Source of the DNA: Aelia acuminata
Lineage: Eukaryota > Arthropoda > Insecta > Hemiptera > Pentatomidae
Assembly (NCBI GenBank): GCA_911387785.2
Contig: OU426979.1
Coordinates: 112,962,079-113,026,078, forward strand
DNA length: 64,000 bases
Direction of reading: 5' to 3'
The notes beneath the pieces were generated by a model. It was given only the letters and a program-made list of their open reading frames with translations. It was not told the DNA's origin and did no database searches. This document shows, piece after piece, positions 22,936 through 33,092 of this stretch. The position numbers and the translations under genes were made by a program. Numbering within the stretch: position 1 is the first letter of the stretch; every line of letters starts with the position of its first letter.

Positions 22936-23339
22936 CACAATCAGCTCCTTATTAATCAAACTACATTGAAATATGAGATGTAAAAAATAAAATCTTTAAC
23001 TTTCCTATATTCTTTACCAAATACTTTTAAATGGTGTAATGCTCTATTCTCAATCACGTTGGATTTTGATTAGCTGAAAGGTTTTCATCTTTATCAATGA
23101 ATATTGGTATCACTCTATTTGTTTAAAAATATTAGGATATAACTACTGAGCCACAGCAACGCGTGGCCGGGTCTGCTAGTTGTAATATAAAAATCACATT
23201 AACTTCGAGAACAAATTGTCGTTTTTAAAAACTCGCCATTGTTTTATTTGATGTTAAAATCTATAAATTAAAGATTTACGAAAAACAGTTTTCAGTTACT
23301 TTACTTCTTATAATTTGGTACAAAAGCACAATTAATATA

Positions 23340-23610
23340 CAATCGTTATACCGGAATGGCTCAGTTGGTTGCAGAAATGTATTCACACCTGGTTATAGAT
23401 TTCCGAGATTACTTGTCAAGCACGCATCGGCCTCTTTTTCATCAATCCTCCCGGAAAAGTATGCCGTTTTCCGATTGGTTGCATCCCTTTTAGTGCTTGG
23501 AATCATTTGTAAGAGGCCGAGAGCACTTATGCTGATTAGTCCTCCTTGGCCGAGCGGTTGCAAGATGTCTTTCCCGAACCGAGAAAGTGACATTCCTCCT
23601 CATCGATCCT
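23340..23610 (+). repeat. Two tRNA-like A-box segments ~190 bp apart
   Basis: GGAATGGCTCAGTTGGTTGCAG (about 23351) and GGCCGAGCGGTTGCAAG (about 23543) look like the D-arm regions of tRNAs, and their 3' parts (TTTCCGAG, TTCCCGAACCGAG) are alike. Neither folds into a full cloverleaf. They are probably SINE or tRNA-pseudogene scraps, and the small frames overlapping them are not supported. Confidence 0.3.
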
Positions 23611-24284
23611 CCCACTTGTTGTCTTTTAATAAGGACACCGCCTTGCAAATCTTGCCCCTCTTCTCTCTACCTTTATTAACTGCTTCGGGGACTCTTTTGA
23701 AATTTTATAAAGGTTCAATTAGGGAAATATCCAGATATTCATCAGAGCGTGGTAGAGGGAACCGAACTTCTTCTCTCGCGGCTGAGGAATTTCAGATATT
23801 TTCCCCTTACTTCAAGGAATGATGCCTTCATTTTCTTGCAATTGCTATACAATTTAAAAAAAAAATAATGAGAAATTATTATTGTTTCTAAGGGGTTATA
23901 GAAAGAAGATTATAATATTTAGAAGTAATAATGAAGGTTCATATCTAAATGAAGATTCATATCTGCCTTATCATCATTATAACACTGCAATTTGTTATAA
24001 ATATTAACGAAATCACATTCTAAAAAATACTATGATATTTAAAAATACAAAAATGACAACACTTTTATCAAATAAATCTCTTTTTTCTATAGGGTTAGAG
24101 AATATAAAAATAAATATTTGAACTCCTTTGCCATTTAAAAATAATTTTTATCTGAATCTTATCATAATTTTATTTTAAATAAGAAAGTTTTAAAGAAAAG
24201 GGCCATCCAAGGAGGACGGAAAGGGCTAATATTCTGAGCTGAGCTTTACGAATATATAAAGGTATTCTCAGGCACTTTATACGT
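23611..24284. other. No gene seen
   Basis: A+T-rich spacer between the Helitron region and the second SINE copy. Confidence 0.45.
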
Positions 24285-24545
24285 TTACAATACTAAAGAT
24301 CGCGGGTTCAATTCCAGCGGTGGCCCTAGGATTTTTTAATGGGAGTAAAAAATCCTTAGCTATGCCGTCCCTCGGATAGGACGTAAAATGGAGGTCCCGA
24401 GCCTGTACGATGTCAGGTACTCGTTAAAGATCCCTATCCTAATTATACCTGGATAGGCAAAATTTAGGACTCCCAGTGTAGCATCGTCCGATTAGCCTTA
24501 GTAGCATAAAAATGGACGTTAAACAAACAAACAAACAAACGTTTA
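24285..24545 (+). mobile_element. tRNA-derived SINE with AAAC tail, copy 2
   Basis: From AATACTAAAGATCGCGGGTTCAATTCC (B box) onward it matches copy 1 at 19627 through the body and ends in a perfect (AAAC)n tail (about 24521-24540). The first part of the tRNA head is missing or diverged, as in a 5'-truncated SINE insertion. Confidence 0.7.
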
Positions 24546-25899
24546 CAAGATTTATAAATGCTCATACTAACGGTGGAGATAGTAAATAATATGTTTTTAA
24601 TCCTTGTCGATAAAGTTATCCCACCCTCTTCACATGAATTATATAATCAACTATTCTTTATCGTAATTCAATCAAAATTTATAGGAATTTTGGCCACTGA
24701 ATCGTTCAATTTTACCGCTGTACCTACTACAACTATTTAGAGACAGAAATAGTAATTCCTTGCCAAGTAGTGCACGCCATAACCATTTCTGGCTTGTATC
24801 ATTTTGGCTTTTACTAATGATCTAGAAATTCAGACGAAGTGTCCTTATGAGGTTTGATTCCATTCATCACACCTTATGTTTTTATTTATATTTTCACATG
24901 TTTGTTGTCTTAAATTCTTTTTCACATATGGTAATGGCACTTATATAGGCATGTGAGTGACATGATTTATTTAAAGTATAGAAAACACTTGGTTCGGAAC
25001 TTATATTAAAAAATTGTCTAAAACTAATATCAACAGTTATTTATATACTTAAATCATATCAATTCGTCTACGGTTAGGTGATGTATTATGTCAAACAGAT
25101 TTACAAAATCAAATCATATATTTAATTTTGATAATATTATTTTTAAAATATATATAGCAGATAAGCCTTATCGTCGATACAATTAACATGCTACCCAAAC
25201 TATTTAGTGCCTTTGCCATTTGAAAATATATTTAATCTCATTTGACGAGAATTTTTTTTAATGACATCTTTTCATGAATTTATTTGATCAATATTGTCAA
25301 ATCAATCGACTAAAGCTCACTACATTTTATTTATAAAGTCATGTTAAAAAATAGACACCGTTGAATTATTGTCTACATTAAGCATTAACATTTTATTGGG
25401 TCAGAAAATCAAGCTTTTGACTATATTTATTTTATATTCACAGTGATAGAGTTCGGAGAGACATTCCGGGTGAATAGAAGGTGGTCTGAATAAAAAAAGC
25501 AATGTGGCTAGAATACGTAAGTAATATTTTTTAAAGTACTGACGAATTTCGAAAATTTTTAGTGTGTTTTATTATTATTTCTTTTTTTTTTATAAGAAGC
25601 TCTTTAAATATTATATTAATTTAAGAAGTGGTTTGATATGAGAACAATTATTATCAATTATAGGATTACTGATTTTTTTTTAAAATTAATGTTACAGAGG
25701 TATTAATTAACAATATACGTAGCTATTTAGTGATATGACGTACCTATACGACAACACAAGTGATCATAAATTTAAATATAATATAATATTTGTATATTTT
25801 AATAGATACCAGATATCCATACCATAAAAACACACCTTAAGTACATCGTGGAGTTACAAATTCTAAAAACCGACTTACAAATACTCTGGCAATTAAAAC
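24546..25899. other. No gene seen
   Basis: A+T-rich sequence. No recognisable frame or repeat end. Confidence 0.5.
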
Positions 25900-26547
25900 A
25901 ATAGAGCAAAATGTATTTTGGTTTAGAAACATAAATATTTGCTTGACTTCTACCGTTTAGACACATTAATAGATATAAATATCATTAGTCATTGGCCAAC
26001 AATCTTCGATAAATTAGTAAATAAAACAGAAAATGAAATATTTCCGTAGCAAGTTACGTTATGTACTGCTTCTGATGAATCAATAATATATAAATATTTA
26101 AATCATGATTTAAGTGAAGAGATTGACTACATAAACCTTAATTTTTCCACAAATTATATGGCCTGTTTAATTAAGTTGAGAGGGGAGTTGTTTAACCTTA
26201 ATCATAGAAGGCATTCTCAACATTGCGAAGGTAGCTGTACCTTGAGTAATTTGAAAGAGAGGGAAAATGTTGTTTATTTTTTAGCCACTTGTCCTGTGTT
26301 AAAGGAAATCCGAATTAGATGGTTCTCTAAATCTATCATTAGTAGGTCGGATTTAATAGAGTACTTGAACGGTAAGAACTGGTCTAAGCTATTGTCTTAC
26401 ACAAAACAGGCATGGAAATATTGGTACGAATTGATTAGCGAGTACAATGGTTATTTATATGTTATTTGTTTAGATATTATTATTAAATATTTATATATGT
26501 TAATTTATTTATTGAATTATGAAACTATTAAATTTATTGGTTTGTAA
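25900..26547 (+). pseudogene. LINE ORF2 C-terminal fragment
   Basis: The frame 26158-26547 has the C-terminal LINE zinc-finger pattern: LRGELFNLNHRRHS, then C...C, ENVVYFLATCPVLKEIR, then NGKNWSKLLSYTKQAWKYW. This matches the tails of insect LINEs (CxxC...HF...CP), although the His of HF is replaced here. Upstream, reading continues with DFYRLDTLIDINIISHWP (about 25950) in a broken frame. No RT or endonuclease remains. The following A+T-rich stretch is likely the LINE 3' UTR. Confidence 0.6.
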
Positions 26548-27469
26548 AATTATGTCATTTATTGTTTATAAATTGTTAATTGTTTATTTCTTAAATTGAT
26601 TATGTATAATAATTTAATTTGTATTAATTAATGGTAAGGAATTAATTGTTTTAATTAAATTACAGAATTACTACTTTTTTTCAATGAATATAAAAAACAA
26701 TAATGGCCATCTCAAACTCCGATGGTCATTGACCAAGGGTATATTGTTTTAGTGAAATTTAATGCATTTTTGTAATTTTGTTCAATATAAAGGCATTAAA
26801 TAAAAAATATATTTTAATAGATACCAACATAAATCATTAAATAATAAAACAAAAATAAACATATATTTTTTGTATAATCATAGGTTTTAGTTTAGTTTCA
26901 ATTTTAGTTTTTCTTTTTAATGAGTTATCTGTTAAAATATACCTATATTAAATTATATTATAAATTTTACCGATGATTGAACAAATAGTAAATATTTATT
27001 TTTTAAATTACATTTTATCAATATTTTAAATTTATAAAATATAAATAAGGACTGCAGACTTCTTGGAACTTTAGAACCCCTACAAAGCTATTTTAAGCGT
27101 CAGTGTAAGAAAACGGCATGATCATAGTAAAATGTGTGTATTATCACCAACTTGTATGATTCTTGAAATTTAAATTTAAATTTTATTTTTGTCCATAAAA
27201 AAACAACAAAAACTGTGCAGCATGCAATGTAATCATTGTTGCGGTTTATCATATATATTGCGGGTAGATAAGTTATATGGGAAAGTTTTCTTGTAGTAAT
27301 TTTTGCTCGAGTTGAACCTTTCTATACCTTATTTTGGTTTGCTGAACGGAATCCGAATCTGTTGAAAGATTATTGTCCAGAAATGTTTATTTTTTTTTTT
27401 TAATTTGTATTTATGCTTGTGAAATACTAGTTTTTTTTTTCTTTCAAAATAAATTGTTTTGCTTTTCAT
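26548..27469. other. No gene seen
   Basis: A+T-rich sequence; the first few hundred bases may be the 3' UTR of the preceding LINE fragment. Confidence 0.45.
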
Positions 27470-27815
27470 CAGACATTAATTATTTAAACTCCTTTCAAAT
27501 AAAGCAAGTGCCTGAAAACTACATTTATATGAGCAGAAAGCTCAATAGATAATAATCCTGACTAATTTCATTCTCCATGTATAACCCTGTACCTTATAAA
27601 CTATTTTATTTAAATTTAAGTGAAGAAAGGATTCATTTAAAAATTGATTTGAAATACTTAGAGTGATGGTATTTTTATTTTTTTTATTCTCACTGATAAA
27701 GAAAATCCCATGCTCTTTAATGAAAAAAGAATTATTCGATTATCGTCATTTAGTCAGGAGTTATAGATTTTTGGCCGCTAAATCACAAAATTTTCCCACT
27801 GTGCGTCGATGCGCT
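27470..27815 (+). repeat. Dispersed repeat family P, copy 2
   Basis: Matches 5055-5310 and, inverted, 48595-48910. It extends further left than copy 1: AAGTGCCTGAAA, GAGCAGAAAGCTCAATAG and ATAATCCTGACTAATTTCATTC are shared with the 48.6-kb copy. It ends AAAATTTTCCCACTGTGCG. Confidence 0.7.
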
Positions 27816-27922
27816 TCTTAACCTCGTAGGGACCCTCTCAGAACTTCTGCAGCTTTGCAACGGCTTGTACGAAATTCTTCGACCTACAGAATAAAATCGA
27901 CTACTATTTTTGCCATTTAAGC

Positions 27923-28056
27923 TTTTTTACTTCCATATGAAATATATAGTAAAAGAAAGTATTGCGTATTAGTAAAGTATTGAAAAATTTCGGCTTCCGG
28001 TTTTCAACGGACGTACACGTTTTGGGGTCTCCTCAGCAAGTCGTCGAAATGGTCTG
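27923..28056 (+). mobile_element. Family H element, left part (split by a LINE)
   Basis: Matches the start of family H (TTTTTACTT..., ATATGAAATATATAGT, TTTCGGCTTCCGGTTTTCAACGG, ACACGTTTTGGGGTC) up to GAAATGGTCTG, exactly where the (GT)n tract starts in other copies. The rest of this element resumes at 32526 with the (TG)n tract. An R1-like LINE fills the gap. Confidence 0.75.
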
Positions 28057-28309
28057 TTTTTTTTTTCGTTTTTTTTTACGAAGGTAGGTGGAAATTTTCA
28101 AAAGACGCGGATAGGCCCGTACCTGTTTGTATGTTGGATTTCTACCCACTAAAACCGCCTCCCTACACCTGTTTCCCACCCTCCACGGGACCACCGTTAG
28201 GCATTATTTCATGGAGGGGGGAGTGGTGGCTGGCATTACTTCATTGGCAGCGGCATTACTTCATGGGGAGGGGTGGCTGTGTGCCACCCAATTATTCTAG
28301 GCTACCTCT

Positions 28310-28966
28310 TCTTTAGGCACGCCTCTCCTTTTCTTCCTTCCTCAGTTACTTCATGACCTGAGCCGCAAGGCGTTGGCCCGCGAGCCAGTTCTCTTCAGAA
28401 TGTAGCATTTAGCTGACTGTGTTACCGACAGTTGGTTCCGATCCACTGATCTGTCGGAATTCCTCCCTGTCTTCATTAAATCGGGGACAGCAAAAGAATA
28501 CATGTTCCACACTCTATTCACTTGTTGGACACTCTGGGCATTCCGCTGTAATGTCTAGCTTGAATCTCAATTGGTAGGCCCGAAAGCAGCCATGTCCTGT
28601 GAGCAGTTGTGTTAAATAATAATCAACTTCCCCGTGTTTCCTATCAAGCCAAGGCTGGATACAAGGAATCAACCTATGGGCCTATCTTCCGTTCTGTGTC
28701 CTGTCCCAGAGCTGTTACCATCTCTCGATTGTTTCCTTATTTTCCTCGGTCCTGGGAATGCGGTTGACTCTTTTATATGAGCGCTTTCTTTCTTCTGCGA
28801 TCAGCTCTATTGGTGGCATCCTGGCCACTACACATGCTGCTTCGTAGGAAACTGTTCGGAATGCACTGATCACTCTAATTGCACTCCGAATATAAATTGA
28901 GACCATGGGTCTCCTGTAGGCAAGCGTATACCAGACACTTTCCCATACTGCGGCAGCATAGAGCAA
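28310..28966 (-). pseudogene. R1-like LINE ORF2, C-terminal domain
   Basis: The minus strand reads LYAAAVWESV...SIYIRSAIRVISAFRTVSYEAACVVARMPPIELI, the standard post-RT region of R1-type LINEs. After a stop it continues with LTGHGCFRAYQLRF, CPECPTSE, EHVFFCCPRF, which is the C-terminal Cys/His finger. The finger is nearly intact but the frame is broken by stops near 28712 and 28510. Further upstream the link to RT is interrupted near 29006 (P*NSRRLL). Confidence 0.75.
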
Positions 28967-29158
28967 GATGGAAGTGACTACGGTCGATATTAACAGTCTC
29001 CGACTGTTCTAGGGTCCTCCTATTTTGGGCATAAGTCGTGCTAGGGCGGTGGCAACTGTAGCTGCCTTATCGCATACTCGCTGGATATGATCCTTGAACC
29101 GCAGCCTTTCATCAATGATAACCCCAAGATATCTCAGGGAACGCTGGGACCGGATCTC

Positions 29159-30160
29159 TTACGTACCGACTCTCAGTACGATTTCCTCCCTTCTTTTCCG
29201 GCTACTAATCAGTAGGGCCTCGGTTTTACTGTCTGCTAATTGGAGCCCCACAGAAGCTAGCCCATCGCGGATCAATGAAATGCTCTGATTAGCTTTCAGG
29301 GTCACTGCATCTATGTATTTAGCTTCAACCACTACTGCTATGCCATCCGCAAAGCCTACTATTTTAGCTCCCACGGGTAGTCTGAGTCTGAGAACCCTAT
29401 CGTACATGACGTTCCATAGCAGAGGCCCAAGGACTGAGCCTTGGGGAACGCTGTCGGTTAACTGGAACCTTCTAGGCACGTTCTCAGTTGAACATATCAA
29501 GGTTCTGTCCTTGAAATAGTCTCTTACAATGTTTCTGAGGTACATGGGTACACCCATTTCCTGCAGAGCGTCTTGAATGCGACTCCATCTCGCAAAGTTG
29601 AAGGCATTTCTCACATCCAGTGTGATGACGGCACAGTAGCAGTTCGCGCCTCTCCTCCACCGCTTTTCCGCAATAACCTTCTGAGCCGTTTCGATTACCA
29701 TAGTGATAGCGTCCATAGTAGATCTTCCTTTCCTGAAACCAAATTGGTTCCTTGATAGGCCTTCTGCTCCTTCGGTGGTCTCTTGTATCCTGTTGGCAAT
29801 GATTTTCTCCAGGGCTTTGCCAGCTGTGTCCAACAAACATATCGGTCGATAATCCGAAGAATCCGATTGGTTTCCCTTGCCTTTCGGAATCAGCACTAGG
29901 TTCTGTCTTTTCCAAGTTCTCGGAAAGGATCCCTCATTTAAACAAGAACTGAATACTTCCTGAAAAACATCTGGTCTGATCTCCATAGCTGCCTTGAGTG
30001 CCAAGTTTGGGGTACCGTCCAAGCCTGGAGCTTTCCTTTTCTGAAGGTTTGTACAGATATCGCTGAGTTCGTCAGACGTTACGGCTGGCCCGTACGTCGA
30101 CTGCCTGTATCGGCCCAGTCTGCGGAAGTTCTTCTTGTTTCGGAAAGAGTGTAGCAACAA
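29159..30160 (-). pseudogene. R1-like LINE reverse transcriptase with altered FADD
   Basis: A long open minus-strand frame covers almost the whole RT domain: KRKAPGLDGTPNLALK (motif 0), DYRPICLLDTAGKALEKI (motif 1/2), LSRNQFGFRKGRSTMDAI, AVITLDVRNAFNFARW (motif A, catalytic Asp), SVPQGSVLGPLLWNVMYD (motif B), VGFADGIAVVV (motif C) and LGLQLADSKTE-type motif D. Motif C should read FADD; here the second Asp is Gly, which should abolish catalysis. The frame ends with TAA at 29159 where related elements continue. A frameshift near 30100 separates it from the upstream linker. This is a recently dead copy judging by the long open frame. Confidence 0.9.
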
Positions 30161-30698
30161 TTTTCTCTATAGCAACTGGGGATGTAGGTGCTATTTTAGA
30201 ACTCCTCGCTAACTTCTTCATGACCGCTCTGTAAGGTCTTCCCCGTGGATCTTCGTTCACCTCTTCGCAGAGTTCCTTCCAACATTGCCTTTTGCTCCTC
30301 TTGATTGCATGCCGTAATTCGTGCCTCACTGCTTGGAATTCCTCCTGTAGTGCATGAAACTCAGTGGTGCCTCTTGATCGCTGATACCTCCTCCTCGATG
30401 CGTGACACCATTTACGGGGGTCTGCGATATGGTCGTTCCACCAGTAGACAGGAGTTCCACCCACACGTGAGCTACTACGAGCCATCGATGCGTCACAAGC
30501 TGTACTGCTCGCCTTATCCTCCGCTGTGCCTGACAGCTCACAAGGTGCGGCCATCATTACTTCGAAGGACTCCCTATCAAAAGTCCTAGTTTTCCAGCGG
30601 ACAGTACCTTTCTCACGCCTCATATGTGTTACTTCTTTTCTGTCACTCAGTATGGCCAGTATAGCCTGATGGTCGCTATGCGTATACAGACCTCCCAA
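30072..30698 (-). pseudogene. R1-like LINE ORF2, endonuclease-RT linker
   Basis: The minus-strand frame starts in the last endonuclease motif (THSDHQAILAIL, the catalytic SDH region) and continues as the linker typical of R1 LINEs: PVYWWNDHIAD, CHASRRRYQRSRGTTEF, LRHAIKRSKRQCWKELCEEV, GRPYRAVMKKL. Its 5' end overlaps the endonuclease frame and its 3' end overlaps the RT frame, so there are frameshifts near 30670 and 30100. The linker joins the DNA-nicking and copying domains. Confidence 0.8.
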
Positions 30699-30888
30699 CT
30701 TGTAGTAGGATGTAGGGAGTCACTAACGAAAGTCAGGTCGATAATAAAGGACCTGCCATCCTTGACGAATGTAGGCTCCGACCCAGTATTTGCCAGTATT
30801 AGGTCATACATCTGGGCAAAAGCTTCCAGTAGGGCTTCTCCGCGTCGATGGTCCACTAACTGCCCCACTCGGTCGCCCAAGCATTGAA
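30647..30888 (-). pseudogene. R1-like LINE endonuclease, middle part
   Basis: Reads GQLVDHRRGEALLEAFAQMYDLILANTGSEPTFVKDGRS then IIDLTFVSDSL, the C-terminal half of an R1-type APE endonuclease. Just upstream, in another frame, FNAWATEWGS is the expected DxNxW catalytic block. The N-terminal half lies at 31975-32330, beyond the 1.09-kb insertion. Confidence 0.8.
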
Positions 30889-31974
30889 CTGCAGTACATT
30901 GAAGGCACTGCCTTTTTATACGCCTTTTTATACGCCTGCCTTTTTATTATTAAGATTCAAGTAGTCCTTTTTACTCTTTCGATCTAATTGGCAATTTTTA
31001 TACTGCCTAACACTCCGCTCTCGTTCAATTTGTATGCTTTCGAGGTATGATAACTCAAGCCATAAATTAGGGTTTAGGGGGTGGGTAAGAGCGGTTACAC
31101 CGATTTTTAATATTATTACCGCACCTACCCCCCTATTTTTGGCCTCATCCAATTTCCATCACCGATATTTAGCCTCTACCCTTGGAGCCGAGGACTACGC
31201 TCGATTTTAATTTTTTTTTTTTTAAATTTTATTAATATTTCGATTTAATTACTCCTTTTTAGTATTTCGATTTAATTAGAAATTTTTATACTGCCTTTTT
31301 ATACGCCACCAGGAACTACCACCGTCGCCAACTAGTTGTCCCCGCGCTTCAGTTAGCTCTCGCACTCGTTAATTTTCATTAACTAATTACTATGGGTTTT
31401 TTTTTCCCAAGCTAATTACCTCTCGCAAAGGTAAATATTCAAAAAGTCCTTATTATGTGGTGAAGCGGCGGGGGAGGGCGGGTGGGGTTTTACCCCCCCC
31501 CCTCCTGGCTACCGCGACCAACGTTTTCAATGCGATCTCTTGTCAGTTCTCGCGAACTAAAATTTTAAAAACCGTAGGAAGATAATAATTGTAATTTACA
31601 TATGTCCGATTACTTTTAGGCACTCTAAGAGTAATGCAATTTGCATTACTCTTGGAGTGCCTAAAACTAAACAAGACAAAAAAGGGGTTGTCCTAAGTTC
31701 CAAACATAACTCAATAGAAATAGGAAAAAGAAACAAAAGTATGCCGGAAACTAATAGATTTTATAAAAGCACAAAATTTGTTGTATATGTAGCAGTCCAG
31801 ATGGCGAGGAAATACAACGTGAAGTCGAATAATTAGTTATAATAAATTTAATTTTAATTTAATTATATTTTTTAGTTTTAATAATTTAATGTTTTTTTAA
31901 TAAAGAATTTTAGATATTATATAAAATTGAATGTAAACTCTTCATTTTATATACAAACTGCAGTTCAAACTGTA
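30889..31974. mobile_element. 1.09-kb insertion within the R1-like LINE endonuclease
   Basis: The LINE endonuclease breaks at its catalytic GNFN motif and resumes 1.09 kb away, with CATTGAA repeated at 30882-30888 and 31975-31981 as a candidate 7-bp TSD. The insert is non-coding. It holds short repeats (GCCTTTTTATAC at 30909-30945; an imperfect 45-bp duplication at about 30965 and 31252), a C-run (31492-31502) and a perfect-looking hairpin (31614-31666). Class is unknown; a non-autonomous DNA element is likely. Confidence 0.6.
31614..31666. repeat. Near-perfect 53-bp palindrome
   Basis: The two 26-nt arms (left starting TTTTAGGCACTCTAAGAGT, right ending GGAGTGCCTAAAA) pair with a single T/C difference and a 1-nt centre at about 31640. 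It can form a cruciform or a long RNA hairpin. It sits in the middle of the 1.09-kb insert. Confidence 0.8.
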
Positions 31975-32330
31975 CATTGAAGTTTCCAGCAATAACTAGT
32001 AGTCTGTGTCCTCTGGCGTCTCGCACTATGCTATCTAGCAAATGTTCAAACTTCGAATGTAATGTTAGGTGGAGCATAGCAGCTGTACAGGTACAGATGA
32101 TCTATCTTAGCCCAGACAAAACCAGTTGTAGGGGCTTTTGCTGTTTCTTCTATGAAATTTCGTCCACATGCCCATATGGCGGTTCTTCCTGTGACATCCG
32201 ATACGCAAGAGTCGTTATCCTAATTCCTATATTGCTCACTCAAGATAGCGACATCTACAAGATCGCTCTCACAGTTTGCCAGAGAAGATCCTTTGCGGCT
32301 ACACAGTGATTAAGATTGAGTTGGAGAATT
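31975..32330 (-). pseudogene. R1-like LINE endonuclease, N-terminal part
   Basis: Minus-strand reading in shifting frames gives ILQLNLNHCVAAKDLLWQTV (the usual ORF2 start of R1 LINEs, with the catalytic LNLNH), GRTAIWACGR and RDARGHRLLVIAGNFN, ending at the catalytic Asp/Asn block where the insertion lies. The Asp of GDFN is Asn here. Several stops and frameshifts are present. Confidence 0.75.
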
Positions 32331-32334
32331 CTCA

Positions 32335-32512
32335 TGTGAAGCGATTTTTAAGCCTCCTTTGTACATCTAAGGCACGAAGTAGTGCCGGACATTTGCTTCC
32401 ACCGCATGGATGGTCATTATCGCCTTTGCCATCACTTAGAGCGCAGATTGCACTCTTTGAACAGTCCGAGGCTTTGTGACCCTCTACGCAACACTTGCGA
32501 CTACACCTTGTT
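32335..32512 (-). pseudogene. R1-like LINE ORF1, C-terminal zinc knuckles
   Basis: The minus-strand frame reads ITRCSRKCCVEGHKASDC, then a second Cys-containing block and DHPCGGSKCPALLRALDVQ. This is the CCHC array and GGxKCP ending of R1-clade ORF1 proteins, which bind LINE RNA. ORF1 overlaps the start of the endonuclease frame, as usual. Only this C-terminal part remains; the frame upstream runs into the CA repeat. Confidence 0.7.
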
Positions 32513-32525
32513 ATATCTTCTGCCT

Positions 32526-33092
32526 CTGTGTGTGTGTGCGTGCGTACGAGCGTGCGTGCTTGCGTGTGTGTGTGTGTAAAGACTTGCTCAAAAACGATAA
32601 ACAGCACGCAACTGAAATTTGATGTAGGGTGTTTGCCCCTGATGTGACAGCAGAAATTTTGTCAAAGTTGATTAAAAGGAGGGGGGGACTTTGATTAATA
32701 AATGTTGCCCCATTTTAACGTTTTTAAAGATTTTCTCAAGACATTATATATATGTATATATACATTAATGAATGCAGTAATATATGTGCATGATATATCG
32801 TTGCAAAGCTGAGAGAGAATCTTAGGAGAAAGAATAATATCTAGTTTATAAAGTTGTAAAATGTAATTTGCCCAAAACATTCGGCATAAATACATTATAT
32901 ACATAAAAAATATTAGGTATGTTCCACAAGCACATTAGGTATTTAATGTATGTACATGCCCGCAAGGTGACAGCCACAATTTCACCAAAATTGGTCAAAC
33001 GAAGGGGGCACTTATTGTAATAAATTTTGTTTCTTTTTTAGGTTTTTTTTTTTTTTTTTTTTATTTATTTACTCATAAATGGTTGTAAAGGT
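32526..33092 (+). mobile_element. Family H element, right part
   Basis: Starts with the (TG)n tract (32526-32577) and continues with ACTTGCTCAAAAACGATAAAC, GATGTGACAGCA, GGAGGGGGGACTTTGATTAATAAA and, after an A+T-rich stretch, a second unit (GATGTGACAGCC-like block near 32967, GGGGGCACTTATTGTAATAAA). It is the continuation of the copy beginning at 27923. The terminal GCGCGCACGCACC end was not found. Confidence 0.7.

Larger units (their letters stand above)
20862..23179 (+). mobile_element. Helitron, ~2.3 kb
   Basis: The left end starts TCTCGTGTCCCGATG after an A. The right end has a short hairpin (GCCAC...GTGGC) and finishes GGGTCTGCTAG before a T. This fits Helitron rules: 5'-TC, 3' hairpin plus CTRR, insertion between A and T, no TSD. 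The interior carries the C-terminal part of a Helitron helicase (21790-22519) and a piece resembling a LINE RNase H near 22.86-22.93 kb. It is too short and too broken to be autonomous. Confidence 0.85.
28057..32525 (-). mobile_element. R1-like LINE inserted at a (TG)n/(AC)n tract
   Basis: A minus-strand LINE with ORF1 zinc knuckles (32335-32512), endonuclease (31975-32330 and 30647-30888), RT (29159-30160) and C-terminal domain (28310-28966). Its T-rich tract at 28057-28077 is the complement of a poly-A tail. The 5' end meets the CA repeat at 32526. The element is 5'-truncated within ORF1 and was itself hit by a 1.09-kb insertion (30889-31974). Some R1-clade families (Waldo, Mino and relatives) are known to target ACAY or AC repeats, so this position may reflect target choice. 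Confidence 0.8.

Noticed and set aside
23393..23822. Overlapping frames on both strands near 23.4-23.8 kb
   Set aside because: They cross tRNA-like repeat scraps and have no domain signature.
28131..28316. Pro/Trp-rich 61-codon frame
   Set aside because: Lies antisense in the 3' UTR of the R1-like LINE; no support as a gene.
32382..32607. Cys/Val- and Thr/His-rich frames
   Set aside because: Translations of the (TG)n/(CA)n tract joined to the LINE ORF1 fragment; only the ORF1 part on the minus strand is real.
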